64,000 bases of DNA from NCBI GenBank assembly GCA_907165135.1, contig OU015570.1:1825525-1889524 (forward strand). Direction: 5' to 3'. The notes under the pieces were generated by a model that was not told where the DNA came from, searched no databases, and saw nothing but the letters and a program-made list of their open reading frames with translations. Of this stretch, positions 1 through 9,433 are shown piece by piece. The DNA comes from Oikopleura dioica. Taxonomy: Eukaryota; Chordata; Appendicularia; Copelata; Oikopleuridae. How positions within the stretch are numbered: position 1 is the stretch's first letter; every line of letters starts with the position of its first letter. The position numbers and the translations under genes are program-made.

Positions 1-112
1 GACAGTTCTTTTAGATTTTCATCTGAAGCGCTTTCTGTCACGGTATTTCGGACGAGTTCTTCTATGGCGTAAAATAAATTTCGTAAGTTTTCGTGCTTAT
101 TTTCATCGAATC

Positions 113-946
113 TTATCTTTTAAGCATAATTTCGTATTCGAAATTATCTTTTCGACAGCATTTTTCGAGGGTCGCTTCGAAATGTTTGACTGTCATTTTG
201 GTTTTGTCCTTATCATCGCCTTTAGAAAGCTCAAGAATAACTGTTTTCTGAAGAGGCTGTGGGAGTCGGCCACACATGTGCGAGACCTGTTTAGCCTCGT
301 CATCTATACCGCCATAGTAGAGGATAAAGCTACACTGCTTGATCCAGGTTTTAATATTGTCGATTTTCTTGAATCCCGGGAGTGCAATTTTGGTTGAGTT
401 GCTCATTTGATTCAGTTTCAGCTTAATCTGAGGACTCTTTGGTCCACTACGTAAATCCATATCTGAGTCATTTTCGGAATCGGACGAATCTGTCAAATCA
501 ATGCTAACTTCTTGATTGTTCGAAAATAATTTTCGGACGGAGTTGTCCTTTGAAGCATCATCTGGGAAGCAGAGCTTTTCTTTCGGTTGGCTAGGTGTTA
601 TTTCGACCATTTCCTCGTCCCCATCGGGAATTGCTTCTGCTTTAACATCCTCAGATAATGAATGTTCGAGTTTAGTGCTGTTATCTTCGGTTGAGTTATG
701 AATAAGGGGAGTTAACTCACTTTTGCTTGTATTTAAGTCTTCGAAAGCGATCTCTCTTTCGACTGACTTTTCCATTTCAGCTACTGTCTCTTGAGGTACA
801 TCAGGACTTTGAGCTTCTAGGGCAGCCTTGGCTTCGGCTTCTGCCTCTTTTAATTGCTCCGAAAAGTTTTTTATTTCAGTTAAGTCGATGCCCTCAATGA
901 CAATGAATTCGCTGATTCCCGGAGAGAACACCTTTGAGACGCTCAT
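113..946 (-). CDS. gag-like protein of LTR retrotransposon E0
   Basis: A 277-residue ORF probably encodes part of a retrotransposon gag. The first ~160 residues are acidic and low-complexity, with E/A-rich then S/D-rich stretches (DLTDSSDSENDSD), typical of a disordered N-terminus. The last ~90 residues (from 'LPGFKKIDNIKTWIKQ') resemble in layout the helical gag core of E1 (LP-x-F, a conserved W, then amphipathic helices). The ORF stops before any zinc finger, and the remainder would lie beyond the window start. Upstream on the same strand come a second ORF and a tRNA primer-binding motif at 1682-1693, the correct 5' order for an LTR element. No protease or RT is present because the window ends. 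I assign gag from context and pattern, not from a diagnostic motif. Confidence 0.5.
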   Translation of the reverse strand: MSVSKVFSPGISEFIVIEGIDLTEIKNFSEQLKEAEAEAKAALEAQSPDVPQETVAEMEKSVEREIAFEDLNTSKSELTPLIHNSTEDNSTKLEHSLSEDVKAEAIPDGDEEMVEITPSQPKEKLCFPDDASKDNSVRKLFSNNQEVSIDLTDSSDSENDSDMDLRSGPKSPQIKLKLNQMSNSTKIALPGFKKIDNIKTWIKQCSFILYYGGIDDEAKQVSHMCGRLPQPLQKTVILELSKGDDKDKTKMTVKHFEATLEKCCRKDNFEYEIMLKR

Positions 947-1033
947 TTACCGAGACCCTACTGCTATCGAGTTTAATTTTATCTTTTGATTTAACGAAGA
1001 TAATTTGCTCGTCAAGATTTTCCGGACGTGCCG

Positions 1034-1327
1034 TTAACTCCTCGAGTAATGCCTTCCAGTAAAAAACGGGTCCTCTATTTTAAGCTTTAATTGGTGGTCC
1101 AGAATAAGACAAGGAAATATTTCTCCCGTTCTTTGGAGATTTGCGATGATTTGGTTTTGCTTATAGCAAGAGAGCAGTTCAAGCCCTGCATCTTTTGCTA
1201 CAGCATTATCATGTTCTTTTCTCATTCGCCCTTTTAGCTGACAGAAAACCGGTTTTATATTTGAAAGACATTTTGGCGAATCTTGTAGGATCTTACGATC
1301 ATATCGGGAAATATTATTCTCCGACAT
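1034..1327 (-). pseudogene. 5' coding segment of E0, out of frame
   Basis: A 97-residue ORF lies between the E0 primer-binding site and the gag-like ORF. It is probably the displaced N-terminal part of the E0 gag, since about 90 bases and a frame change separate it from the next ORF. It has mixed charge and several cysteines with no recognisable motif. It could also be a chance ORF in the leader. Confidence 0.25.
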
Positions 1328-1681
1328 ATCCTTACCTTAAGGTTATAAAACTTCGATTGGAGACTTTGGAACCTAAAAATTCAAGTTTTTAAATATTACT
1401 GTAACTGTTTATAAAAAAAAATACAAAAATGCTTAAAATGAAAGTGGATGTCGTTAACTTGATTCTTACAAAAGGTTCTTACAACCGTTATTTTCAATAA
1501 TATTCCACAAGAAGTTTTGCGTCAATTTGTGTGTTGACGGTTCTTTATACTCCGTGCTTTTTATTAAGAATAGCAAAGAGGCTAGTCTGTGAAAAAACAC
1601 AAGACTTTTCAGGATGAGTCCGTCCTAAGAAGTCAAGCCGAATAGACTAATAGACCGCTGAATCACGTGGAGCTCGAGTTA

Positions 1682-1693
1682 CTTCAGTCACCA
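1682..1693 (-). promoter_or_regulatory. primer-binding site of E0
   Basis: On the minus strand this reads TGGTGACTGAAG, the same 12 bases that follow the 5' LTR of E1. It would pair with a tRNA 3' end finishing in CCA. It marks the internal edge of the E0 5' LTR. The tRNA species was not identified. Confidence 0.6.
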
Positions 1694-1696
1694 ATA

Positions 1697-1800
1697 AGAT
1701 GAGCGCTTACTCGGCCAGTACAAGTACAAGTCAAGAGCTACTAAAGGTCGAAGATCCTTGCTCGGTTTTATACTAGGGCTGCGGTGAAGTCCACTAAATG
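1697..1800 (-). repeat. E0 5' LTR, downstream (U5-side) part
   Basis: About 100 bases lie between the E0 primer-binding site and the left end of E1. With 9434 onward they form one LTR that E1 split. The last four bases (AATG) are repeated at 9434-9437 as the E1 target duplication. Confidence 0.5.
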
Positions 1801-2262
1801 TGTTGGGACTTTATCTCTGCAGGAATGAGCCGGAGTTTGTAAAAAGAGTATTTTATTATTTGATGTTGTCTCGATCTGGACAAGTGGATGAATGAGTGAA
1901 CAGGACTGGTTGGAGCTTGTTTATATACTCTAAGGCTACCATGGTAGAAATGATACCATGGTGAGGATGGAAACTATGTAACACTAGTTGAACTTGGGTC
2001 ACAGTAGTAAAGTATCATTAATGATTGTATGAGAGTAGCAATAGTGGTAAGAACAAGGTCATGAGGATGAGAGCATAACGGCGACGGTGGATCAGTAGCC
2101 ATCATGGTAAAATTTTGAACGAGTATACGCGGATAGCAATGTATTTCGCAGAGGCGGCGGCGAATGATCGACCGTGGTGGTGATTTGTTCACGCCCGCGG
2201 CGGTGAGAGTAGATTTATGATAATAGACTTTTGATGATTGCAGCGGAGATAGAATCCCAATA
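1801..2262 (-). repeat. 3' LTR of E1
   Basis: This 462-bp copy matches 8972-9433. In element orientation it starts TATTGGGA and ends TCCCAACA, an imperfect inverted repeat (TA rather than the usual TG at the start). An AATAAA polyadenylation signal lies at 1852-1857 (minus), about 65 bases inside the R-U3 boundary suggested by the TATA box at 1920-1927. Confidence 0.9.
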
Positions 2263-2264
2263 CA

Positions 2265-2285
2265 TTCCTTCTCCTTTTTCTTTTT
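2265..2285 (-). promoter_or_regulatory. polypurine tract of E1
   Basis: An almost pure purine run on the minus strand (AAAAAGAAAAAGGAGAAGG) directly abuts the 3' LTR. This is where plus-strand DNA synthesis is primed in LTR retroelements. Confidence 0.75.
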
Positions 2286-2291
2286 GGAAAC

Positions 2292-3169
2292 TTATGTACT
2301 GTTGATCTGATTTTCCAAGTCTTGAGCTGCTAGGGCGAGTGAGTCTGAGCTGCTATCGTCTGAATTGATGTCATGTCGATAGGGTTGAACATTGGGATCT
2401 TCATCATCGAACAAAGTGTCATGCCGTTGAAGTTGAACCTGGGCAAGTCCTCTTGATTCTGCAAATGAATATAACTCAGCGCGTGCCTGAGTGCAGCAGA
2501 ATTCGATTTCTTCGTCTCGAGCGTTTTGTAAGGCTTTCCAGCAAGCACGGTTCTTGTGGAAGATCGACTTGAAGCTTTGTATCACTATCTGCTTTTTGTC
2601 TTGACCAGCTGAAGTTGACACGAGAAAAAGCGAAGATTTCACGAGCCATGTGAACAAGGCTTCCTTTGATGGTGTGCAGACGAGCTTTTCCACTGGGTAA
2701 TCGAAGGGTGGAAGTGATTTGATTGTTCTTGTTATTTCTAAAAGAAATAATCTGATCATATTCGTTTGATTCTCTTGACCTTCGAATTCTTCCGGGATAT
2801 CAACTCTCATTCCAAGGATAAAATTGAGAGCAAATTGAACGTATCTTCGTTTAGCACAGAAGGGCTGAGTATGCCATAGGTTATCGTCGATAAGATCTGG
2901 CATTTTTCGTTTTCTCTCTTTGAAGGTTTTGATTTTCTTGCTAAGTTTGTACATGACTTCCTCAATAAGGAGTCATTGTCCACGTCATGATACGAGTCAT
3001 TTCCTTCTGAAAACATATCAGAGAGAGTGAGCGCGCGGTATATTTCCTGAGTCGTAGAAGGAAAATATGAGCAGTGATCTTCCGAGCAAGTTGGATGTGT
3101 AATGATGAGATATAGATACGCCAATCTATAAATTCTTCCGCCAAGAATACAAAGTGTCATTTTCTTCAC
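2292..3169 (-). CDS. post-integrase ORF of E1, unknown function, two overlapping frames
   Basis: Two overlapping ORFs (2807-3169, 120 aa; 2292-2954, 220 aa) lie between integrase and the polypurine tract, where env or an accessory gene sits in some Gypsy elements. I do not recognise the product. The 220-aa part is rich in K/R at its start, has a helical middle with a few hydrophobic stretches too short for a clear membrane anchor, and ends in an acidic serine-rich tail (DSSSDSLALAA). I see no signal peptide, furin-like site or transmembrane helix, so it is probably not an envelope. The two frames may be one gene with a frameshift near 2950, either programmed or a defect. A spliced product is also possible. 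Confidence 0.4.
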
Positions 3170-3498
3170 ATCTGTGTGGCCAATTTGATGAGAATGAACA
3201 AGGTCGAGTAGTTGTTGGAGTAAGAATTGCCTGAGTGATTGAACCTCATGAACGTTTTTGAGCGTCGAACATGGCGTTGTCGGTTCTTGGATATTTGAAT
3301 TTCATCAGTTTTTGATTCCTTGCGAGCATCCTTATGATAAAAAGAGCATCGAGCTTTACTCTGTGAGCGTTGTTTTCGAAAAAATATGGAACTTCAGGGC
3401 TTTATCAGTGAGAAACACATGTGATCATGGATCTTTTGAGAGCGGAATTTTGGATCGGAGGAACGTTGCAAGGCTAAGGAGGGAGCACCTTCTCCTTT

Positions 3499-3804
3499 TT
3501 ATTTTTCTTTTTGTTTTCTTGGTCTTAATCGAGCTGACCAGTTTTCTTCTTTAAAAAGATTTTCTTTGTCGATCGGATCATCTGAGCATTCGTTTTTGAG
3601 AGCGGCTGATTTTTGACCGTTGTCAGCGTGAGCTACATTTTCAATAGTTTCCGGTGTGACTATTTCAGCTTTAATTGTTTCTTCGTTGAACGTTCGAAGA
3701 GGTCGGATGTACCTGAGATGACGGCGATATGTGCGGTGTGAACTCGGGCACATTAGGATGTAGGAATCTTTCGAAATTCTATTTTTGACGTAGAACGGGC
3801 CGTT
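3499..3804 (-). pseudogene. integrase C-terminal tail of E1, after an in-frame stop
   Basis: This segment continues the integrase frame after a TGA at 3805-3807. The first residues read NGPFYV, matching the GPY/F module that ends many Gypsy integrases. A basic stretch (YRRHLRYIRPLR) and an acidic lysine-rich tail follow. The stop stands where a tryptophan commonly precedes GPF/Y, so a TGG-to-TGA change or a base-call error would explain it. Unlike the gag-pol UGA it is not followed by CUA. Confidence 0.6.
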
Positions 3805-5001
3805 TCAGTTGATTCCTAGCTTACCACTTGTAAGATCAGGTTTATAAGTAAGAACTTTAGTTCCGATTTCGAGAACAGGAGCGGAGTTTTTGTCTTTAAC
3901 GACGAGCTTATTATATCGATCCATATGAAACTTAAGGAGAGCTGGATGGAGATCTTTCAGGTATTCGTTGAGAGCCTTTACAAATGGCTCTTTTTGTCCA
4001 TTTACAGAGTCGATTTTGAAGGGAACATGGAATGATCTGCCATAGACACATTCATTTGGAGAAAGTGAATCCAGTGATTCTCGTGGGAGGTTGTTCATAT
4101 AATAGCAGGATTCTGGCCATTTGAGAGACCAATTTCTGTTGTTTCCTCCGAGTGTTTTGATGAATTTTGTGATGTCGCGATGTGATCGTTCTACCTTACC
4201 ATTTGAGCATGATCGGTAGGCAGTAGTTGTGATCTGTTTGATATCGAATCGTTCCATTATCTCGCGGCAAAGAGGTCCAAATTCTCTCCCATTGTCACTA
4301 ACGATAATGCCGTTGATTCCGTGACGCAGAATGAGTTTGAGTAAGCCTCTAGCTACTGCGCTGTCAGTTTTGCTTGGTAGAGGTTCTCCGTCGAGATAAG
4401 AAGTAAGTTCGTCAATACATGTGAGCAAGTATCTCTTGTTGTTTGCATCAGGTCTGCCATAGTCTACCAAGTCAATGTGGCATTTTGTAAATGGTATTGA
4501 TTCGAAGAATCTGTTCGGGATCATGCTTGGTCTAAGCTGTTTTTGTGGCTTGATTCTGAGGCATGTTGCGCAGCTTGTTTTGATTGAGCGAACGCGATCT
4601 TGAACTTTGTGGATATAAAATCGTTTACAAAGGTTCAGTTGGGCTTTGCAACCACAGTGGGCCATGAGAACATGAAGATACTGTAGGAACTCATTAGATA
4701 GTGACGACGGTAGAACGAGTCTTTCATTAGCGAAGAGAACATCGTTTTTAAGCTTTAATTTGCTAGGTTTGATTTCTCGGATCTTCATAATGAGATTGTT
4801 CGTAAGAGAGCACTGTTTTTGGAGAGAAGCCATTTCTTCATAATTAAAGCGTCGATTTTCAAAGGAGAAACAGATTTTTGAGTCATCGGTTTTTAGGAGC
4901 AGGAAAATCGTGTCAGAAACTTCTTCAAATCCTTTTGACTCTGTCTCGAGCATTGAAGAGTGTGAAAGAGGGATTCTACTGAGAGCATCAGCAGTTGCCA
5001 T
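3805..5001 (-). CDS. integrase of E1
   Basis: This 398-residue ORF encodes the end of RNase H and then integrase, which inserts the element's cDNA into chromosomes. An HHCC zinc finger is visible (H110, H115, C144, C147). The catalytic triad is D177 (HIDLVDYG), D236 (VSDNGREFG) and E271 (NGKVERSH), with about 35 residues between the last two as in retroviral-type integrases. The first ~12 residues (ADALSRIP) are the conserved end of the RNase H/connection region. The real polyprotein continues upstream of the methionine used here, since that is an internal residue of pol. The same protein occurs at 23165-24034 in E2. The active-site residues look intact. Confidence 0.9.
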   Translation of the reverse strand: MATADALSRIPLSHSSMLETESKGFEEVSDTIFLLLKTDDSKICFSFENRRFNYEEMASLQKQCSLTNNLIMKIREIKPSKLKLKNDVLFANERLVLPSSLSNEFLQYLHVLMAHCGCKAQLNLCKRFYIHKVQDRVRSIKTSCATCLRIKPQKQLRPSMIPNRFFESIPFTKCHIDLVDYGRPDANNKRYLLTCIDELTSYLDGEPLPSKTDSAVARGLLKLILRHGINGIIVSDNGREFGPLCREIMERFDIKQITTTAYRSCSNGKVERSHRDITKFIKTLGGNNRNWSLKWPESCYYMNNLPRESLDSLSPNECVYGRSFHVPFKIDSVNGQKEPFVKALNEYLKDLHPALLKFHMDRYNKLVVKDKNSAPVLEIGTKVLTYKPDLTSGKLGIN

Positions 5002-5727
5002 GATTGGATCGTGACCATTATGATGAACAATTTTAAAGTTGAAGTTTTGAAGATAGTGTTGGATCGTTGCAAGTCGGTGGTCGAGTGCTTTTCTCGAATG
5101 TTTTTTGTAGAGTTAGAGAAGTGATTTGTGATCGGTGACAGCGGTAAATTCGACCCCGAGAAGATAGTATTCGAAGTAACGCATACTTTTCATAAGAGCG
5201 ATAAGTTCTTTTTCACGCATTGATCACGGTTTTATTAAATGGTCTTGAAAAGTAACCAAGAGCTGTGAGATTAGTTCCATCTTGACATTGGTAAAGACAT
5301 GCACCCATCGCGTGTCCAGAAGCGTCGGATACCAAGGTAAGAGGCGCATTTTCCATGAAATGTCCGAGAGATGGTCGTTCCAAAAGTTTTTCTTTTATCT
5401 TTTCAAATGCATCTTGGTGTTCTTGTTGCCAGATATAATTGACTTTTGAGCTGGTAAGTTTGTATAATGGACTCAGAATAATTGATGCGTTCTTGACGTA
5501 TTTCGCGTTGTAATTGATCATTCCAATTGCTCGTTTTAGGGATTGACGATCAGTTGGCGGCTCAAGGTCCTTGATACATTTGATGTGCTTGTCGGTGATT
5601 GTAATTCCGTCTTTGGTGATTCGATGACCAAGAAATTCGGTTGTCGATTTGCAAAGATTAACCTTTGGGCCGTTTAATAGTAATCCATTGTCCACACAGA
5701 CTTGAAATACAAAACGTAGAGTTTTAA
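5002..5727 (-). pseudogene. RT thumb and RNase H of E1, frameshifted
   Basis: From 5727 down to 5213 an ORF encodes the RT thumb (GHRITKDGITIT) and the start of RNase H (TLVSDASGHAMGACLYQ), with the first catalytic Asp in SDAS. The frame then shifts near 5220. The homologous sequence continues in another frame (REKELIAL, TDHKSLL) and meets a TAA within 'LL*LYKKH'. E2 has the same domain at 24035-24909. The disruptions are small and could be recent mutations or assembly errors in homopolymers. Confidence 0.8.
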
Positions 5728-6473
5728 GGGACCCCGCCGACCGAGCTCCGCGTGCGCTTCTCGCTCTTTTTCACTCTCACTCTTCAGCTGGTTAAATTTT
5801 TCGATTATCGTGATTTTTGTACACGAACTAATCTTTTATGCTCTTTCATCTCCATTTCTTAAAATTTTCATAGCTTATTGCTGTGCTGAGTTAAGGCGAA
5901 AACGTTCACGCTCGATTTCAAGTGTACATAAGTACTCGAAATATTCGGATTGACACTTCGAGACTGCCCTCATTGAAAAGCCCGTGTCTTCTTTCACAAG
6001 GCTTACTTATTGAAATTTTATGAAAATATATGTAGTTCTCGTAATCGAGCGGTTTATAAAGGTTCTTCTGACCAGCGCAGCGGAATCCCGCGCCAACAGT
6101 GTAAAATGGCCGTGTTTCACGCCGAGCGCTCCAGGTACCCCGCATTAATCCGACGATAATCAGATAAGTAAACGTTTCCAGGAAATCTCAATAAGTAGAC
6201 CTTATGCAAGAATGCACGGGCTTTTCAATGAGGGCAGTCTCGAAGTGTCAATCCGAATATTTCGAGGACTTATGTACACTTGAAAGAGAGCGCTAATGTT
6301 TTCGCCCTAACTCAGCGTAACGATAAGCTATGAAAATTTTAAGAAATGTAGATGAAAGAGCATAAAAAGTTGTTAGTGTGCAAGAAATATCGATAATCGA
6401 AAAAATTTAACCAGCTGAAGAGTGAGAGTGAAAAGAGCTTGAATCGCGCGCGGAGCTCGGTCGGCGGGGTCCC
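5728..6473. mobile_element. TTAA-flanked palindromic MITE inside E1 pol
   Basis: Terminal inverted repeats begin GGGACCCCGCCGACCGAGC and are flanked on both sides by TTAA (5724-5727, 6474-6477). Inverted similarity continues inward for about 280 bases per arm (the GTGTACATAAGT block near 5922 is inverted near 6272), so nearly all of the 746 bp can fold back, leaving a ~200-base loop. TTAA targeting is characteristic of piggyBac-type transposases. It has no coding capacity. RT reading frames on its two sides are in the same phase across a single TTAA. Confidence 0.85.
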
Positions 6474-7651
6474 TTAACGTGGTCTTCAAACGTCGAATTG
6501 AGGATAACAACATCGTCAAGATAGATAAGGATACTGGGATGGTTGAAGAGTTTTGCCATGATTCTGCTAAAGGCAGCTGGAGCAGTGCTGGTACCGTAGA
6601 GCATGCGGTTAGAGCAGTAGTGTTTTGAGTCGAAACTGAATGCTAGTTTCTTTGTATCCTGATCGGCAACTCTGATTTGCCAATATCCTCTAGAAAAATC
6701 GACCTGTGAGAAGAAGCATTCTGTACCACTTCTGAGCTTTTTGCCAATTTTGGTGAAGATCGAGCTGAGGTGAGGGATCGGAAAGCGGTCGGGTATAAGA
6801 AGCTTGTTCAGTTCACGAGCGTCCAAACTGAGTCTGATCGATTTGTTGGGTTTTTGAAGAACGAGAAGGGGAATATTGAAGGCTGATTGGGCAAGGGATA
6901 TGAATCCAAGGTCTAGCCACTGAATAATTTGGGCCTTTACTTTTTCGTTAAGGTGGATCGGAACTCGACGAGGTGGTTCATGAGCACTTTTTGTCTCATC
7001 GTGGAGCGGAAGGGTAAACCTTAGATATGCGAGCTGACCAATATCAGAGGTGTCCATGGAGAAGGCGAGTCTGCATTCGAATATCAGTTTGTTGAGTTGA
7101 TCTTGCTGAGCAGGTGTCGTATCACCAAGAGATTTGACAACGGGTATGAAATTGATGTCGTTTGCTTTCTTACTTCTTCGCTCTTGAAAAGCCTCGAGTT
7201 CGAGCTTGTCAGAAGTTTTGTCTTCGACTTCGATAATTGCATTGAGGAAGGCGGCTGGGTTCAAAGGGATTCGTGGAACTTTCACTTTGTTAATGAGCAC
7301 ATAGTTTGATTCGATGTCGCATGAGAATTCTTTGATAACATCCATACCAAGAAGAATAGGGACCGAAAGATTATCGACAATGAGCGGTTTCACATTGAGA
7401 ACAAGAGGAGCAGAGCAGGTTTCGACCTTGAGTTTGATATTTTCTGTAGAGATCTTAGGATTAATAATTGTGTTCGCGATTGATACAGGATTCGCGGATC
7501 TTGAGCTTAAATTAAGACCTTTGAGATCGGAGCGCAGAGCAGTTTGCGTTGCTCCCGTATCAACAAGAGCAGGCCATTCGTTAGAGTCGATCTTGGCTTT
7601 TACGAAAACCAATTTTTGTGATATGCAGGAGGCAAGGAGACTGTTAACGGT
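6474..7651 (-). CDS. protease and RT (fingers-palm) of E1
   Basis: The start of pol, directly after the gag UGA codon. An aspartic protease has its active site at VDTGATQTALRS and a conserved ILLGMDV further on. RT follows, with LDARELNKLL, FPIPHL, QVDFSRGYWQI, MLYGTSTAPAAF and the catalytic YLDD near 6517. The protein breaks off about a dozen codons after YLDD, where the TTAA-flanked MITE is inserted. Expression probably depends on readthrough of UGA at 7655-7657, because no good start lies at the head of the protease. Closely similar sequence in E2 (25309-26444) supports a common family. Protease and RT catalytic residues look intact. Confidence 0.9.
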
Positions 7652-7657
7652 TAGTCA
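7652..7657 (-). promoter_or_regulatory. gag-pol readthrough site, UGA followed by CUA
   Basis: Gag ends in TGA followed directly by CTA, and the same frame stays open into protease. UGA-CUA is a known readthrough-promoting stop context in other viruses and cellular genes. E2 has the same six bases at the same place (26442-26447). Confidence 0.6.
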
Positions 7658-8878
7658 TTCTGTCTTTTTGACAGCATCGAGAACAGATTGTGGTGGATCA
7701 TCTGAGTGAACGTATTTGCAGGAGGTTCCAAATCTGCACTTTTTGTTTTTGGTATAGGCGATGCAATGTCCTTCCATGAGCTTTGTATCAACTCGTTTTT
7801 GTGTCTTCTTCTTCTTCGTTTCTTGTTGAGCTTCGGCGGCTTGATTCTTTATCTCAGATCGCAAGAGATTAATTTGAGATTCGATGTACTCTTTGCTTGC
7901 AGAAGTGAAGACTCCTTCGGTGATTGGTGTGATGCTTCGCTCAAGTTCTGCTGCGCGGTTTGATATATTATCGTAGTTTAGAGTACTTTTTTCTCGGCTC
8001 AGAAGCTCTTTGAGCCTGGGTTCTTGGCATCCTATGAAGTGTTCAACTAGAAGATCTAATTCTGAATCGAGAAGTTCTGATCGGTTGTAAGCGTTCATGA
8101 AATAGTCTGTTAGTTTTGCCAAAGCGATTCCACATGAATCTGATCCTCTTTGATACGTTCGAAGCTGATGGCGATAGTATTCTTTTGAGCGTCCAAGAAT
8201 AGATATAAGTTTCTTGCGAAAGCTGTCCCAAGAATTCATATGTTCTGTTTTGAGAGCACGGCGAATGGTAACACCTGTTTCATCATTCATCATTTGAGCA
8301 AGAGAATTTTTGATCAGATCCTTTTCGGAACATTGGTTACATTCTTGGTAGATTTCCATTTGTTGAAGAAAGCTATCAATGGGCAGTGAGCTGTCGTACT
8401 TGGCTGGTTTGATCGAATGTGTCGTATCCTTATGCACACTTGAGCTTTGTGTGGACTCATTATTTTCTTGGCTTTGCGACTCAGTGGATTTTTGTTGAGG
8501 TCTCTCTGTATTCGGTTCTAGCTTGATTTCCTTTTCTTCTTCTTCGATCTTGGTAAGAATTTGGGTGAGAGATGCCATTTCAATTGATTCGTTCAAATTT
8601 TGAACGTTGATTTTGTAGTCCTCTCTGATTGTCTTTTGCGGAGCCTCGCCAGTATAATCGGGTTCATATTTGATGTCAGTTCCGGTTTTTCGAAAGTGGT
8701 ATTTCTTTTGAAGGTCATCGAAGAACGTAGGGATGATCGTGAGCAAGTTAAGAATCAATCCCTTTTTGCTGAACACAGGGAACGCGAGTGGATAATTTCC
8801 ATCAGGGTGGGCATCATAAATAAGGGCAAGTTCCTTGCTTGTAAGGTCGAGGCAATATTTGAAGTACACCTCCCCCAT
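7655..8878 (-). CDS. gag of E1 with a CCCH zinc finger
   Basis: This 407-residue capsid/nucleocapsid precursor would coat the RNA genome in the particle. The start at 8878 lies shortly after the primer-binding site. A folded N-terminal part (GEVYFKY...FPVFSKKGL) is followed by an acidic linker, then a helical core (LPIDSFLQQM, WDSFRKKLISILGRSKEYYRHQL, YQRGSDS) that recurs in E2 and in the relic at 58-59 kb. Near the C-terminus C372-x8-C381-x5-C387-x3-H391 fits the CCCH (Tis11-type) zinc-finger spacing rather than the CCHC knuckle normal for Gypsy gags. The ORF ends at the UGA-CUA junction with pol and appears undamaged. Confidence 0.85.
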   Translation of the reverse strand: MGEVYFKYCLDLTSKELALIYDAHPDGNYPLAFPVFSKKGLILNLLTIIPTFFDDLQKKYHFRKTGTDIKYEPDYTGEAPQKTIREDYKINVQNLNESIEMASLTQILTKIEEEEKEIKLEPNTERPQQKSTESQSQENNESTQSSSVHKDTTHSIKPAKYDSSLPIDSFLQQMEIYQECNQCSEKDLIKNSLAQMMNDETGVTIRRALKTEHMNSWDSFRKKLISILGRSKEYYRHQLRTYQRGSDSCGIALAKLTDYFMNAYNRSELLDSELDLLVEHFIGCQEPRLKELLSREKSTLNYDNISNRAAELERSITPITEGVFTSASKEYIESQINLLRSEIKNQAAEAQQETKKKKTQKRVDTKLMEGHCIAYTKNKKCRFGTSCKYVHSDDPPQSVLDAVKKTE

Positions 8879-8956
8879 TTTGTCAAGTAATTACCGCTGT
8901 TTAGGATTTCCGGTGAGAGCAGGTTTCTTCGGGGTATCGTTTTCTCTAGCAGTTTT

Positions 8957-8968
8957 CTTCAGTCACCA
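8957..8968 (-). promoter_or_regulatory. primer-binding site of E1
   Basis: TGGTGACTGAAG begins three bases after the 5' LTR. The same motif follows LTRs at 1693 (E0) and 58114 (plus strand), so several families here use the same tRNA primer. Confidence 0.75.
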
Positions 8969-8971
8969 ATT

Positions 8972-9433
8972 TGTTGGGACTTTATCTCTGCAGGAATGAG
9001 CCGGAGTTTGTAAAAAGAGTATTTTATTATTTGATGTTGTCTCGATCTGGACAAGTGGATGAATGAGTGAACAGGACTGGTTGGAGCTTGTTTATATACT
9101 CTAAGGCTACCATGGTAGAAATGATACCATGGTGAGGATGGAAACTATGTAACACTAGTTGAACTTGGGTCACAGTAGTAAAGTATCATTAATGATTGTA
9201 TGAGAGTAGCAATAGTGATAAGAACAAGGTCATGAGGATGAGAGCATAACGGCGACGGTGGATCAGTAGCCATCATGGTAAAATTTTGAACGAGTATACG
9301 CGGATAGCAATGTATTTCGCAGAGGCGGCGGCGAATGATCGACCGTGGTGGTGATTTGTTCACGCCCGCGGCGGTGAGAGTAGATTTATGATAATAGACT
9401 TTTGATGATTGCAGCGGAGATAGAATCCCAATA
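8972..9433 (-). repeat. 5' LTR of E1
   Basis: The 462-bp LTR contains the promoter. TATATAAA lies at 9091-9098 (minus), with an AATAAA about 70 bases downstream, giving a compact U3-R-U5 layout. I find one base different from the 3' LTR. Confidence 0.9.

Larger units (their letters stand above)
1801..9433 (-). mobile_element. Ty3/Gypsy LTR retrotransposon E1, structurally complete
   Basis: This minus-strand element is bounded by two 462-bp LTRs and the 4-bp target duplication AATG (1797-1800 and 9434-9437). In element orientation the order is 5' LTR, primer-binding site, gag, UGA codon, protease-RT-RNase H-integrase, an extra ORF, polypurine tract and 3' LTR. The PR-RT-RH-IN order places it in Ty3/Gypsy. 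It sits inside the LTR of E0. The LTRs differ by one base that I can see (G/A at 2048 and 9219), implying a recent insertion. Even so, pol has a frameshift, at least two in-frame stops and a 746-bp DNA element inserted in RT, so this copy cannot make a full Pol protein as read. Confidence 0.9.
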
